Assembly (NCBI GenBank): GCA_937901125.1
Contig: CALCGT010000048.1
Span: 1 to 42,736, forward strand
DNA: 42,736 nt
Reading direction: 5' to 3'
Source of the DNA: an uncultured Clostridia bacterium
GTDB taxonomy: Bacteria; Bacillota; Clostridia; Lachnospirales; Anaerotignaceae
A program made the translations under genes and the position numbers. Each line of letters opens with the position of its first letter. Position 1 is the first letter of the stretch. Shown one piece after another: positions 1 through 7,043 of the stretch. Under the pieces are notes generated by a model, which worked only from the letters and a program-made list of their open reading frames with translations, was not told where the DNA came from and did no database searches.

Positions 1-66
1 CAACATACATTCCCAGTACATCTTTATGACCATCCATGTCGATACCGATAGCAATGTATATAGCAA
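1..66 (-). mobile_element. IS256-family transposase fragment (edge, partial)
   Basis: Read on the minus strand in the frame AIYIAIGIDMDGHKDVLGMYV (split here as AIYIAIGID and MDGHKDVLGMYV), this matches the conserved core of IS256/Mutator-type transposases just after the first catalytic Asp region. The frame runs off the window edge, so I cannot tell whether the rest of the transposase lies outside. Upstream it meets a stop within a few codons (TGA near position 70) and has no start of its own, so it is a remnant joined to another gene. The junction lies in about 49-66, where either parent sequence would fit. The family call rests on recalled motif similarity. Confidence 0.7.
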
Positions 67-186
67 TTTTGCATCAGAAGATAATTTTTTGAAAGACGAG
101 TCTGTAATCAGTACTTTTGGTATCCGATAAAAAGCATATTGTTCTGCTTCCTGTCCATAGTGATAATCAAAACAATCCATCGACAT
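49..186 (-). pseudogene. RepA_N-type replication initiator, N-terminal remnant
   Basis: An ATG at 186 (a second ATG at 180) is preceded by AGGAGGGG at good distance. It opens a frame with FYRIPKVLITD followed by LSSDAKLLYTLL, the N-terminal signature of replication initiator A proteins carried by plasmids and integrative elements of Firmicutes. After about 46 codons the similarity stops and the frame continues as a shifted reading of an IS256 transposase, open to the window edge. It should therefore be a non-functional fragment that marks the decayed end of a mobile element. The initiation signals look intact, so a chimeric peptide could still be made. Confidence 0.65.
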
Positions 187-525
187 TCTTTCCCCTCCTT
201 ATTTCCAACAAAAGAAGGCAAAAACATTTTCTGCTTCTGCCTCGACCTATCCGATTTTGAAATGTACTCTATCGTAAAATATATTTCAAAATCCTTTTGT
301 TCTATTTTTCTTTTTGTAAATAATGCTTTTGAGAATTTGTCCGCCTAACAAAACTACTATTGGTTACAAACTTACCATTTTCGCACTTTCCCCATGTAGC
401 TCATGTCACGGGTGCAGATAGCATTTTTTCGGCAAACGAAAAACCCCCGTCTGTTTCCAGACGAGGGCTTTCCCGGAGTTCAATATGAGCTACATCTAAT
501 TGGGATAGATGAAGGTCATCGAGTT
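187..525. other. Intergenic region between RepA remnant and dct operon
   Basis: AT-rich DNA with no convincing gene. It holds the ribosome binding site of the RepA remnant (about 190-197) and, at 437-468, a rho-independent terminator for the dct operon. The open frame at 139-348 on the plus strand has no ribosome binding site or recognisable content. Confidence 0.5.
437..468 (-). terminator. Rho-independent terminator of the dctPQM operon
   Basis: On the minus strand a 10-bp stem (CCCTCGTCTG / CAGACGGGGG, one G-T pair) with a GAAA tetraloop is followed by TTTTTC. It sits downstream of dctM and of the small open reading frame at 526-615, so both could be in one transcript. Confidence 0.85.
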
Positions 526-615
526 TCAACCGTAATAGTAGAGCATACAAAGTGCTGTCATCAAAATGATGCCGCAGTCCAGCATACTTTGTACAATTTT
601 TTTCGAAATACTCAT
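526..615 (-). CDS. Possible 29-residue hydrophobic peptide downstream of dctM
   Basis: An ATG at 615 is preceded by AAGGAG at a spacing of about 9 bases and opens a 29-codon frame ending in TGA. The N-terminus is polar and basic (MSISKKIVQS). It is followed by a hydrophobic stretch (GIILMTALCMLYYYG) that could form one short transmembrane helix. It lies 39 bases after the dctM stop and before the operon terminator, so it would be co-transcribed. I recognise no family. It may be a small membrane subunit or regulator of the TRAP transporter, or a chance frame; the ribosome binding site and position are the only support. Confidence 0.45.
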   Translation of the reverse strand: MSISKKIVQSMLDCGIILMTALCMLYYYG

Positions 616-654
616 ATCAATCAACTCCTTGAGAAGCTTTTAACAATACTGTTC

Positions 655-1944
655 TTAACCCATCAGGTTAGGCAGGAACATGGAAATTGCAGGAATATAT
701 GTGATGCACAGCAGAGTGATAATCATCAGTGCCAGGAAGGGAATGATACCCTTGATAACCGTATCCAGCGTGGTTTCGCCTACACGGGATGCAACGAACA
801 GGTTTACGCCCAGTGGAGGTGTGATGAAGCCGATCGCCAGGTTAACTACCATGATGATACCGAAGTGTGTAACATCTACGCCCATTGCTGTTACAACGGG
901 GTACAGGATAGGAGCCAGGATCATGATCGCACACAGTGTTTCCATGAAGCAGCCAACGATCAGCAGCAGAATGTTGATCAGCAGCAGGATTACGATCTTG
1001 CTATCTGTCAGAGCCAGCATAGCGGATGCAACTGTTGTAGGGATACGGCCCAGTGTCAGGACTTTGGAGAAGCCTGCAGCACAACCGATAACGATCAGGA
1101 TAGATGCTGTTGTTTCACATGCATTCTTTGTGCACTGAATCAGTTTTTTCAGATCCAATTCTCTGTAAATCAGGCAGCCAACAACAACACTGTAAATAAC
1201 GGATACAGCCGCTGCTTCTGTTGGTGTGAAGATACCGCCGTAGATACCACCCAGGATGATAACCGGAGACAGGATCGCCCAGAAACCCTCTTTTGTTTCG
1301 TGGAGTGCTCTCTTCGCGCTGAAGGGTTCGTCGTCGCCTTTGTAACCCATTTTCTTAGCATATACATAAGAGTACAGGATCAGTACCAAACCGATCAGCA
1401 TACCGGGTACAAAACCAGCCAGGAACAGAGTAGATACGGAGCTGTTTGTTGTTACAGCGTAAATTACCATAGGGATACTGGGAGGAATGATAACACCGAT
1501 GGAACCAGCTGCTGCGATCAGAGCCAGTACGAATTTTTTATCATATCCTTTTTCCAGCATTGTAGGGATAACCATACCACCTACAGCAGCAACTGTAGCG
1601 GGGCCGGAACCGGAAATCGCTGCGAAGAACATACATACAACGACTGTTACGATAGCCAGACCACCCTGGATTCTACCAAAGAATACGTTAGCCAGATTCA
1701 GCAGTCTCTTGGAGATACCGCCGCCGCCCATCAGTTCACCAGCAAAGATGAAGAAGGGGATGGCCATTGTAGGGAAAGAGTCACAGCCTGTTACCATGTT
1801 CTGTGCGATAAAGCCCAGTGTCAGCTGTTTTGTATAAAGGATATAGCCCAGAGATGCAATACCCAAAGAGAAACCGATGGGAACTGTCAGCACCAGACAT
1901 GCAACCAATGTAAGAAATACTACTGCAGCAATAGAACCTGTCAT
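655..1944 (-). CDS. dctM: TRAP transporter large permease DctM
   Basis: A 429-residue, very hydrophobic protein of the DctM/YiaN type, with about 12 predicted membrane segments. The family pattern GSIGVIIPPSIPMVIYAV is visible near residues 147-164, and GFITPPLGVNLFVASR near the end repeats the second half of the fold. DctM is the ion-coupled transport subunit of tripartite ATP-independent periplasmic transporters, and works with DctQ and the lipoprotein DctP. Its ATG overlaps the dctQ stop codon (ATGA), which implies translational coupling. Length and motifs are normal for the family. The substrate (often a C4-dicarboxylate or another organic acid) cannot be read from the sequence. Confidence 0.95.
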   Translation of the reverse strand: MTGSIAAVVFLTLVACLVLTVPIGFSLGIASLGYILYTKQLTLGFIAQNMVTGCDSFPTMAIPFFIFAGELMGGGGISKRLLNLANVFFGRIQGGLAIVTVVVCMFFAAISGSGPATVAAVGGMVIPTMLEKGYDKKFVLALIAAAGSIGVIIPPSIPMVIYAVTTNSSVSTLFLAGFVPGMLIGLVLILYSYVYAKKMGYKGDDEPFSAKRALHETKEGFWAILSPVIILGGIYGGIFTPTEAAAVSVIYSVVVGCLIYRELDLKKLIQCTKNACETTASILIVIGCAAGFSKVLTLGRIPTTVASAMLALTDSKIVILLLINILLLIVGCFMETLCAIMILAPILYPVVTAMGVDVTHFGIIMVVNLAIGFITPPLGVNLFVASRVGETTLDTVIKGIIPFLALMIITLLCITYIPAISMFLPNLMG

Positions 1945-2429
1945 GCTTCAGCCACCTCCTCATGATTTTTCAATGCTTTTACGCGTCTAAAGATACACTG
2001 GATCTGACGGATCGCTGTCAGTGCCATGCCGATCATGGGAGCAGCATATACGAACTGCATAGGGATACGCATAGCAGGAGACATCTGACCGGACCAAGCG
2101 ATCTTGTTGAATACTGTTACGCCTGTAACAGCGATAAAGATGGAGAAAGCCAAAACGATTAGTTCGCTGAGGATTTCAATGTAAGGACGTGCCTTTTTGG
2201 GATACAGATTGATGGCAGCGTCGATACGGATATGTTTTTCTCTTCTTGCTGTGTAGCTTACAGAGAAGTATACCAGCCATACGAACATATATCTTGCCAG
2301 TTCTTCAGACCATGTCAGGGAGCTCTGGAATACATAACGCATTACTACCTGAACGAAGATAACGATACTCATTGCAAAAATCAGTGGAATCATGAAAAAT
2401 TCTTCCAAATGATCCATAAACCATTTCAT
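1941..2429 (-). CDS. dctQ: TRAP transporter small permease DctQ
   Basis: A 162-residue protein with four predicted membrane helices. The typical DctQ signature is visible: VQVVMRYVFQSSLTWSEELARY near residues 27-48, followed by the positively charged YTARREKHIRID region. DctQ docks to DctM and is needed for TRAP transport. It lies between dctP (22 bases upstream) and dctM (4-base overlap) in one minus-strand operon. The length is usual for the family. Confidence 0.93.
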   Translation of the reverse strand: MKWFMDHLEEFFMIPLIFAMSIVIFVQVVMRYVFQSSLTWSEELARYMFVWLVYFSVSYTARREKHIRIDAAINLYPKKARPYIEILSELIVLAFSIFIAVTGVTVFNKIAWSGQMSPAMRIPMQFVYAAPMIGMALTAIRQIQCIFRRVKALKNHEEVAEA

Positions 2430-2451
2430 AGTATTTTCGCCCCTTTCCTAA

Positions 2452-3576
2452 TTAACCTTCAGCAGGGAATTTTGCTTTAGCTTTTTCCACTTCGCTGTAC
2501 AGCAGGTCTACAACAGAAGGATCTGTTACTTTTTTGTAAGCCATTTCCTTCAGACCTTCACAAGCTGCCACCATTTCTGCTTTTACTTCAGGGGACAGAT
2601 CGCTGTATTCCATGGATTCGCAATTTTTGATGTTTTCGATAGCAACTGCTTCATATTCGGAACATCTTTCACGTTCGTAAGCAACCGCTTCGTCGGAAAC
2701 TTTTAGAACAATTTCCTGCTGTTCAGGTGTCAGGCCATCGAATTTTTCCTTACTCATCAGGATCAGGTAAGGAGAATAAATGTGTTTTGTATATGTATAG
2801 TGGCTCTGTACTTCATAGAATTTTGTCTGCCATGTCAGTTCGGCACCGTTATCCTGTGCATCTACTGTTTTCTGCTGCAGCGCTGTAAACAGTTCAGTGA
2901 AAGCCATGGGTGTGGGGTTCGCACCGTAGTTTTTCCACTGCTGCAACTGCAGTTCGTTTTCCATAATACGAATCTTGATACCCTGTAGGTCGGACATGGA
3001 GTTGATGGGTTTGTTGGTGGACAGAGTACGGAAAGAGTTTTCCTGCCACTGCAGCAGTTTAAAGCCGGAATCTTCTAGGCCTGCTGCCAATCTGTCGCCC
3101 AGAGGGCCATCCAGAACTTCATATACCTGCTGCTTGTTGTCGAACAGCCAAGGGATATCTAGACAGAAGATATCATTTTCGAAGGAAGCTACTGTTGCGT
3201 TTGTTGCTAATACGATGTCGTAGTTACCAAACTGGCAGCCTTCCAACAGTTCACGTTCAGAACCAAGCACATTGTCAGTGTAAATATCGCAGCTCAGTGT
3301 GCCGCCGGATTCCTGTTCCAGACGCATTTTAAAGAATTTTGCAGCGTCGATTGTCGCAGGAGCGTTACCCAGTGCGTAGATGAAACGATAACAGTCATCT
3401 GTCAGTTCTACACCAGAGTCAAAGTTTACAGGTTCTACTTTCTTTTCTACAAAATCTGTATTTGTTGCTGTTGTGTTTTCGCCTGTTGCTGCTTTATTAG
3501 AAGAATCGCCGCAGCCAGCCAGACCAAACACTGTAACCGCTGCCAACATAGCAGCGAGGCCTTTTTTCAAGATCAT
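2452..3576 (-). CDS. dctP: TRAP transporter substrate-binding lipoprotein DctP
   Basis: A 374-residue extracytoplasmic binding protein. It starts with a lipoprotein signal peptide ending in the lipobox LAGC (Cys near residue 22), so it should be anchored to the outer face of the membrane. A Ser/Thr/Asn-rich linker follows. The DctP fold is shown by the LQGIKIRIM segment, whose Arg normally binds the substrate carboxylate, and by MAFTELFTALQQKTVDAQDNG. This points to an organic-acid ligand, but not to a specific one. A GGAGGG ribosome binding site precedes the ATG, and a strong promoter lies about 200 bases upstream. It is the first gene of dctPQM. Confidence 0.93.
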   Translation of the reverse strand: MILKKGLAAMLAAVTVFGLAGCGDSSNKAATGENTTATNTDFVEKKVEPVNFDSGVELTDDCYRFIYALGNAPATIDAAKFFKMRLEQESGGTLSCDIYTDNVLGSERELLEGCQFGNYDIVLATNATVASFENDIFCLDIPWLFDNKQQVYEVLDGPLGDRLAAGLEDSGFKLLQWQENSFRTLSTNKPINSMSDLQGIKIRIMENELQLQQWKNYGANPTPMAFTELFTALQQKTVDAQDNGAELTWQTKFYEVQSHYTYTKHIYSPYLILMSKEKFDGLTPEQQEIVLKVSDEAVAYERERCSEYEAVAIENIKNCESMEYSDLSPEVKAEMVAACEGLKEMAYKKVTDPSVVDLLYSEVEKAKAKFPAEG

Positions 3577-3781
3577 ACAATTCCCTCCTCAATATTGAAC
3601 TTTTTAGCCCGGTATGTGTTGCCTCTCTCGATCCGTCTCCCTTTCATTTGGACCAATGGGAAACGGAAGGGCTCTTTTGTACTGTTGCTTTGTTTTTTCT
3701 TTTGTAATACAAAATCCGCTTAACAAAACATCTTTTTTTCGCGAAAAAAACTTTATTTAATACTAAAAATGCTTTTTTTGC

Positions 3782-3810
3782 ATTATAATACACTATTTTC
3801 CCTCTGTCAA
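3782..3810 (-). promoter_or_regulatory. Sigma-A promoter of dctPQM
   Basis: On the minus strand a perfect TTGACA (3805-3810) is separated by 17 bases from a perfect TATAAT (3782-3787). The transcript would start near 3775 and carry a leader of about 200 bases before dctP. A consensus promoter this good suggests that control is by repression, plausibly by the divergent GntR protein. Confidence 0.85.
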
Positions 3811-4054
3811 TAAACAATAAATCCAAAGAGAAGATGCTTTTCTGTCTAAATTAAACCTCTTTTTTGGTAAATATATCTAATTTCTATCTGATTGTATCAT
3901 TTTAGTGTCTTTTTAGAGACAACTTTTGTCCCACATACAGCTTCCATTTTGCAGTTTTGCAGTTATTTTAGTTTTAAAATCAAGATTTAAAATCATTTTT
4001 GAACCATTTATATATCTCAAATTTAAAAAAAGAGGTTGTTTTTCTAAAAATAAA

Positions 4055-4083
4055 TAGACTTTTTCAAATGTATCATGTATAAT
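4055..4083 (+). promoter_or_regulatory. Promoter of the GntR/FCD regulator
   Basis: TAGACT (4055-4060), a 17-base spacer and a perfect TATAAT (4078-4083). Transcription would start near 4090, about 75 bases before the coding start. Confidence 0.6.
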
Positions 4084-4166
4084 AAGTACATAAGAATATT
4101 TTCACATTGTTTTGTTAGGTACTTGTCTCTTAGGTAACGGTTAAATTTGAAAGAAGGCGAAGAGAT

Positions 4167-4880
4167 TTGAAAGGTATAGATAACACCGAAGAGTTGAATG
4201 GAAAAAAACTCACCTTGACAGACAAAATCTATCAGGATATCAAGGATGACATCACATCCAAGGTGTTCCAACCGGGGGGGAAACTAAACATTAAAGAACT
4301 TGCCAGAAAATATCAGGTTAGCGATACACCTGTAAAACAAGCCTTACAGCGACTGGCAGAAGAAAAGCTAGTAGTCAATACACCTAATAAGGGTATGAGT
4401 GTTCGGGCGTTGACACCCCATGAACTGCAAGATATTTTCGATATGCGACTGATGATGGATACCTTCTTTGTGAAGGATATCGTAACAACATTGAATTATA
4501 ATCAGGCCCTGCGCCAACAGCTGATCGACTGTCTGGAAGCGCAGCGCAGATTCATTGAAACCGATGATTCCAATCACAAACCAGACGAATTCTTTGAACT
4601 GGATTTGGATTTCCATACATTATATCTGGCGGCTTCCGGCAACCAGAAAGCAGTAGATGTTTTCAGAGATCTGCAGCCCTTCACCTATGCCTCCGGTACA
4701 TACGTAAGTCAGCCTCATTACAGAGACTGTGAATGTGTGGATGAACATCAGGCCATCTTGGATGCAGCACTGGCATCCGATCTGGATGCACTGGTAGCAG
4801 CAGTGACAACTCATCTGAACAATTCCAGAAAAGCATTGCAGCTGATCTTCAAAGTAAATCAGATGGTTTACCACGAATAA
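4167..4880 (+). CDS. GntR-family transcriptional regulator, FCD (FadR) type
   Basis: A 237-residue protein. A winged helix-turn-helix lies at about residues 15-80 (DKIYQDIKDDI, LNIKELARKYQVSDTPVKQAL, NKGMSVRALT). An all-helical FCD ligand domain follows at about 85-225, with the acidic and His residues that usually hold a metal (DLDFH near 150-154, DEHQAIL near 194). It starts at TTG 4167, because no ATG occurs near the ribosome binding site region AAGGCGAAGAG. It is divergent from dctPQM, and FCD regulators commonly respond to organic acids, so it probably controls that transporter. That link is inferred from position only. Confidence 0.85.
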   Translation: MKGIDNTEELNGKKLTLTDKIYQDIKDDITSKVFQPGGKLNIKELARKYQVSDTPVKQALQRLAEEKLVVNTPNKGMSVRALTPHELQDIFDMRLMMDTFFVKDIVTTLNYNQALRQQLIDCLEAQRRFIETDDSNHKPDEFFELDLDFHTLYLAASGNQKAVDVFRDLQPFTYASGTYVSQPHYRDCECVDEHQAILDAALASDLDALVAAVTTHLNNSRKALQLIFKVNQMVYHE

Positions 4881-4881
4881 A

Positions 4882-4912
4882 AAAGAGTCCTTTCGGGCTC
4901 TTCTTTGTTGAA
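4882..4912 (+). terminator. Terminator of the GntR gene
   Basis: AAGAGTCC and GGGCTCTT form an imperfect stem with a TTTC loop, followed by CTTTGTT. It lies directly after the stop codon. Confidence 0.6.
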
Positions 4913-4955
4913 ACAAAAGCCATTCCAAACCGTAAACGGTTGGAATGGCTTTTGT
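4913..4955. terminator. Bidirectional terminator / long inverted repeat
   Basis: ACAAAAGCCATTCCAA pairs perfectly with TTGGAATGGCTTTTGT, with a short CC/GG extension around a GTAAA loop. The A-rich left arm and T-rich right arm make it a terminator for both the plus-strand regulator and the minus-strand lipoprotein that converge here. Confidence 0.8.
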
Positions 4956-4978
4956 ATGTTTTCTATGGTTTTCTACGC

Positions 4979-5578
4979 TTAGATTACATAGAGCAGCATT
5001 GTCTGATGGGCTTCCATAGACATTTCGATCCAATAAGTGCGGAAAGTATCTTCGTCCATTTCCGGTTCATTTGTCAGCACACAAATGTCATAGGCTGTGC
5101 CGCCTTCTTGCAGGGAAAAATCATCGAAAGTCTTCAGGACTTCAAAGCTTCTTGTATAATAATAGTCTCTTTCCTCTTCTTCGTTTTCTTCAAAGCCGCC
5201 TCTGGTTTCATCTGTTGCCAGCAGATAGCCTGTTTCCATGCTATAGTACAGATAATCCAATACTGCCCCATTCATTTTTGTATACTGACACAGCACAACC
5301 GCCGCTTCTTCTCCATTTTCGGATGCTTTGAGGAAGGCATCCCATGTTTCCTGACCGCCTGCTACTGCACCATCCTTGATTGTAAAGAAGCCTTCTGCCA
5401 CAGCATTTTCCACAGGGATTTCTGAGGGCAACTCCTTCAGATAATCCAGCATTTCCTCTTCTTTCGCAGATGCAGCCGTTTCCTGTGTTTCTTTCGCAGG
5501 TTCTTCTGTGCCGCCACAGCCGGCAACACCACAAACCATCATGGCCGCAAAAAGCACTGCTAACATTTTCTTTTTCAT
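4979..5578 (-). CDS. Unknown lipoprotein coupled to a serine recombinase
   Basis: A 199-residue protein with a lipoprotein signal peptide (MKKKMLAVLFAAMMVCGVAGC, broken here after GVAGC; Cys at residue 21). An acidic Glu/Ala-rich linker follows, then a compact domain from about residue 50. That domain contains VLCQYTKMNGAVLDYLYYSM and AYDICVLTNEP, which faintly recall DUF4362-type secreted domains; I do not claim membership. It should sit on the outer face of the membrane. Its ATG overlaps the stop codon of the recombinase (ATGA), and its ribosome binding site AAGGAGG lies inside the recombinase 3' end. Its expression therefore appears tied to that gene. Function unknown. Confidence 0.8.
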   Translation of the reverse strand: MKKKMLAVLFAAMMVCGVAGCGGTEEPAKETQETAASAKEEEMLDYLKELPSEIPVENAVAEGFFTIKDGAVAGGQETWDAFLKASENGEEAAVVLCQYTKMNGAVLDYLYYSMETGYLLATDETRGGFEENEEEERDYYYTRSFEVLKTFDDFSLQEGGTAYDICVLTNEPEMDEDTFRTYWIEMSMEAHQTMLLYVI

Positions 5579-6552
5579 CTTTTTTCCTCCTTAAAATCAC
5601 TTTTGTATTTCGATGACAAGGGGATTTTTTGTTCGGAGGGCGATTTACGCCTTTGTTCCATCCTTCTCCCCACCGCATCAAATATCTCCTGTTTTATGAT
5701 AGCTTCGTGGGTATTTTCCACCACAATCCATCGATTTTTTGGCAATTCCCGGGTCTTTTTCTCCTTAAAACTGATCTTCTCTTCCTTTCCCTGAACCATA
5801 TGCCCCAGATAAACAGGATTTTGCAGGATCTTTCTTACCGTTCCCGCCGACCATTTTCCCCAGTCCTTTCTGCCCATGTCCTGTCCCCGTTGTTTCTTCA
5901 CTTGGGTGGGCGTGGGGACAGCCTCTGCCATCAATCGTTCTGCAATCATTTTACAGGAAAGCCCCGATAAGTACAAGTCATATATTTTTTCCACAACCTG
6001 CGACGTTTCCCGATCTACAATCAAATGATGGCGGCAGGCAGGGTCTTTCAAATAGCCATAGGGCGCATAATTACCAAGAAACTGCCCTTCTTCCATCTTG
6101 CGTCGAAATACGACACGGATATTTTCCGAAAGCTCCTCCGAATACCATTCATTCACCAGGCTGTTGATCTGTCGGGCTTTTTTATTGGCCCGCAAAGCCG
6201 TATCCACATGATCCACCACTGTGATAAAACGGATGCCCCATAGAGGAAACAATTCATGGAGATATCGTTCCGCCGTGGCAGCATTTCTGGTAAAACGGGA
6301 TTGTGTCTTACATAATATGATGGAGAACTTCCCTCCTTCCGCCTCTTTCAGCATCTGCCGAAAGGCGGGTCTGTCCTCCCGCAGGCCGGAATAATCCTCA
6401 TCGGCATAAATACCATAGACTGCCCAGCCCTGTTTTTCGGCATATTCCGAGAGAAGGGCTTTCTGGTTCTGGATGCTTTCGCTTTCCTCCATACCCCTTT
6501 CCCTGTCCTCCACGGAAAGCCTACAATAGATGGCCGCTGTTTCCTGCTTCAT
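5575..6552 (-). CDS. Short large-serine-recombinase-family protein lacking the zinc ribbon
   Basis: A 325-residue protein. The resolvase catalytic domain spans about residues 6-150: YCRLSVED with the nucleophile Ser13, then ESIQNQKALL, EDYSG and the Arg in QSRFTRN. The Recombinase DNA-binding domain follows at about 160-275 (YGYLKDP, WSAGTVRKILQNPVYLGHM). Family members of 450-550 residues continue with a Cys4 zinc ribbon and coiled coil. Here the protein ends after HEAIIKQEIFDAVGRRMEQRR, where the ribbon would begin. It may be a truncated, inactive remnant or an unusual short form. No integrated element or attachment sites are evident around it, and it is coupled to the following lipoprotein. 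Confidence 0.85.
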   Translation of the reverse strand: MKQETAAIYCRLSVEDRERGMEESESIQNQKALLSEYAEKQGWAVYGIYADEDYSGLREDRPAFRQMLKEAEGGKFSIILCKTQSRFTRNAATAERYLHELFPLWGIRFITVVDHVDTALRANKKARQINSLVNEWYSEELSENIRVVFRRKMEEGQFLGNYAPYGYLKDPACRHHLIVDRETSQVVEKIYDLYLSGLSCKMIAERLMAEAVPTPTQVKKQRGQDMGRKDWGKWSAGTVRKILQNPVYLGHMVQGKEEKISFKEKKTRELPKNRWIVVENTHEAIIKQEIFDAVGRRMEQRRKSPSEQKIPLSSKYKSDFKEEKR

Positions 6553-6602
6553 GGCCGCCGCTCCTTTTTCCTTTCTTAGAAAAAATATACGGTGATCCCT
6601 TC

Positions 6603-6631
6603 ATTTTATCCATAAAATAAAAAAACCGCAA
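6603..6631 (-). promoter_or_regulatory. Candidate promoter of the recombinase-lipoprotein pair
   Basis: On the minus strand TTGCGG (6626-6631), a 17-base spacer and TAAAAT (6603-6608). The -35 element lies inside one arm of the upstream gene's terminator hairpin. Confidence 0.4.
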
Positions 6632-6649
6632 TCGATGGATGCGGTTTTT
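6621..6649. terminator. Terminator of the zinc-ribbon membrane protein gene
   Basis: AAAAACCGCA pairs perfectly with TGCGGTTTTT across a 9-base loop. On the minus strand it follows the 6659-6928 gene and ends in a run of seven T. Confidence 0.8.
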
Positions 6650-6658
6650 AAGCAAATC

Positions 6659-6928
6659 TTAAAGTCCTCTGAAAATATATTTCTGACACTTTGGACAAAC
6701 AGAATCCTCATGGATCTTGCGGCGGCAATCCAGCCCTTTGCCACAATGGGGACATCTATACAGTTTTACTTCCAGGAAAATATCCAGAGCTACGATAATG
6801 ATCATCAGCGGGATATTTCTCGCAAATACGAAAGCCATCGCCGCCAGAGCATAAAGCACCAAACTCAATTTCTGGAATTTTTTAAACTTCGCCATCAACG
6901 CGGTTCCTTTTTCTGATAAGGCTTGCAC
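6659..6928 (-). CDS. Small membrane protein with C-terminal zinc ribbon
   Basis: An 89-residue protein. Two hydrophobic helices at about residues 21-36 and 39-54 precede two CxxC pairs (RCPHCG near 58 and VCPKC near 77) that should bind one zinc ion in a ribbon. It looks like a membrane-tethered zinc-ribbon protein of unknown role. The GTG at 6928 is preferred as the start because AAGGAGGG lies 7 bases before it; an internal ATG (residue 12) is the alternative. Promoter and terminator flank it, so it is a single-gene unit. Confidence 0.75.
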   Translation of the reverse strand: MQALSEKGTALMAKFKKFQKLSLVLYALAAMAFVFARNIPLMIIIVALDIFLEVKLYRCPHCGKGLDCRRKIHEDSVCPKCQKYIFRGL

Positions 6929-6963
6929 AATTTTTCCCTCCTTTTTCCGGATTCTTTATCCTT

Positions 6964-6992
6964 ATTTTACAACAAATGTATGCAAAATGCAA
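6964..6992 (-). promoter_or_regulatory. Promoter of the zinc-ribbon membrane protein gene
   Basis: On the minus strand TTGCAT (6987-6992), a 17-base spacer and TAAAAT (6964-6969), about 35 bases before the GTG start. Confidence 0.7.
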
Positions 6993-7043
6993 TAAGGAAG
7001 AGAACTTGTCCGAGAAAGAAGAAAAAAGCATCCAGAAGATCCC

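Larger units (their letters stand above)
3577..4166. other. Divergent promoter region between dctP and the GntR regulator
   Basis: A 590-base, very AT-rich spacer without a credible gene. It carries a sigma-A promoter for the dct operon (3782-3810, minus) and one for the regulator (4055-4083, plus). The regulator promoter overlaps repeated ATGTA/TACAT half-sites (about 4069-4094), which could be an operator but are not conclusive. Confidence 0.6.

Noticed and set aside
139..348. A 69-codon plus-strand frame near the left edge
   Set aside because: It overlaps the RepA remnant antisense and has no ribosome binding site or recognisable content.
403..1965. A 520-codon plus-strand frame opposite dctM and dctQ
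   Set aside because: It is the antisense shadow of two clear TRAP genes, rich in Cys/Gln/Asn, and has no ribosome binding site.
3644..3826. A 60-codon minus-strand frame upstream of dctP
   Set aside because: It overlaps the dct promoter, is Lys/Phe-rich as expected from AT-rich spacer DNA, and has no ribosome binding site.
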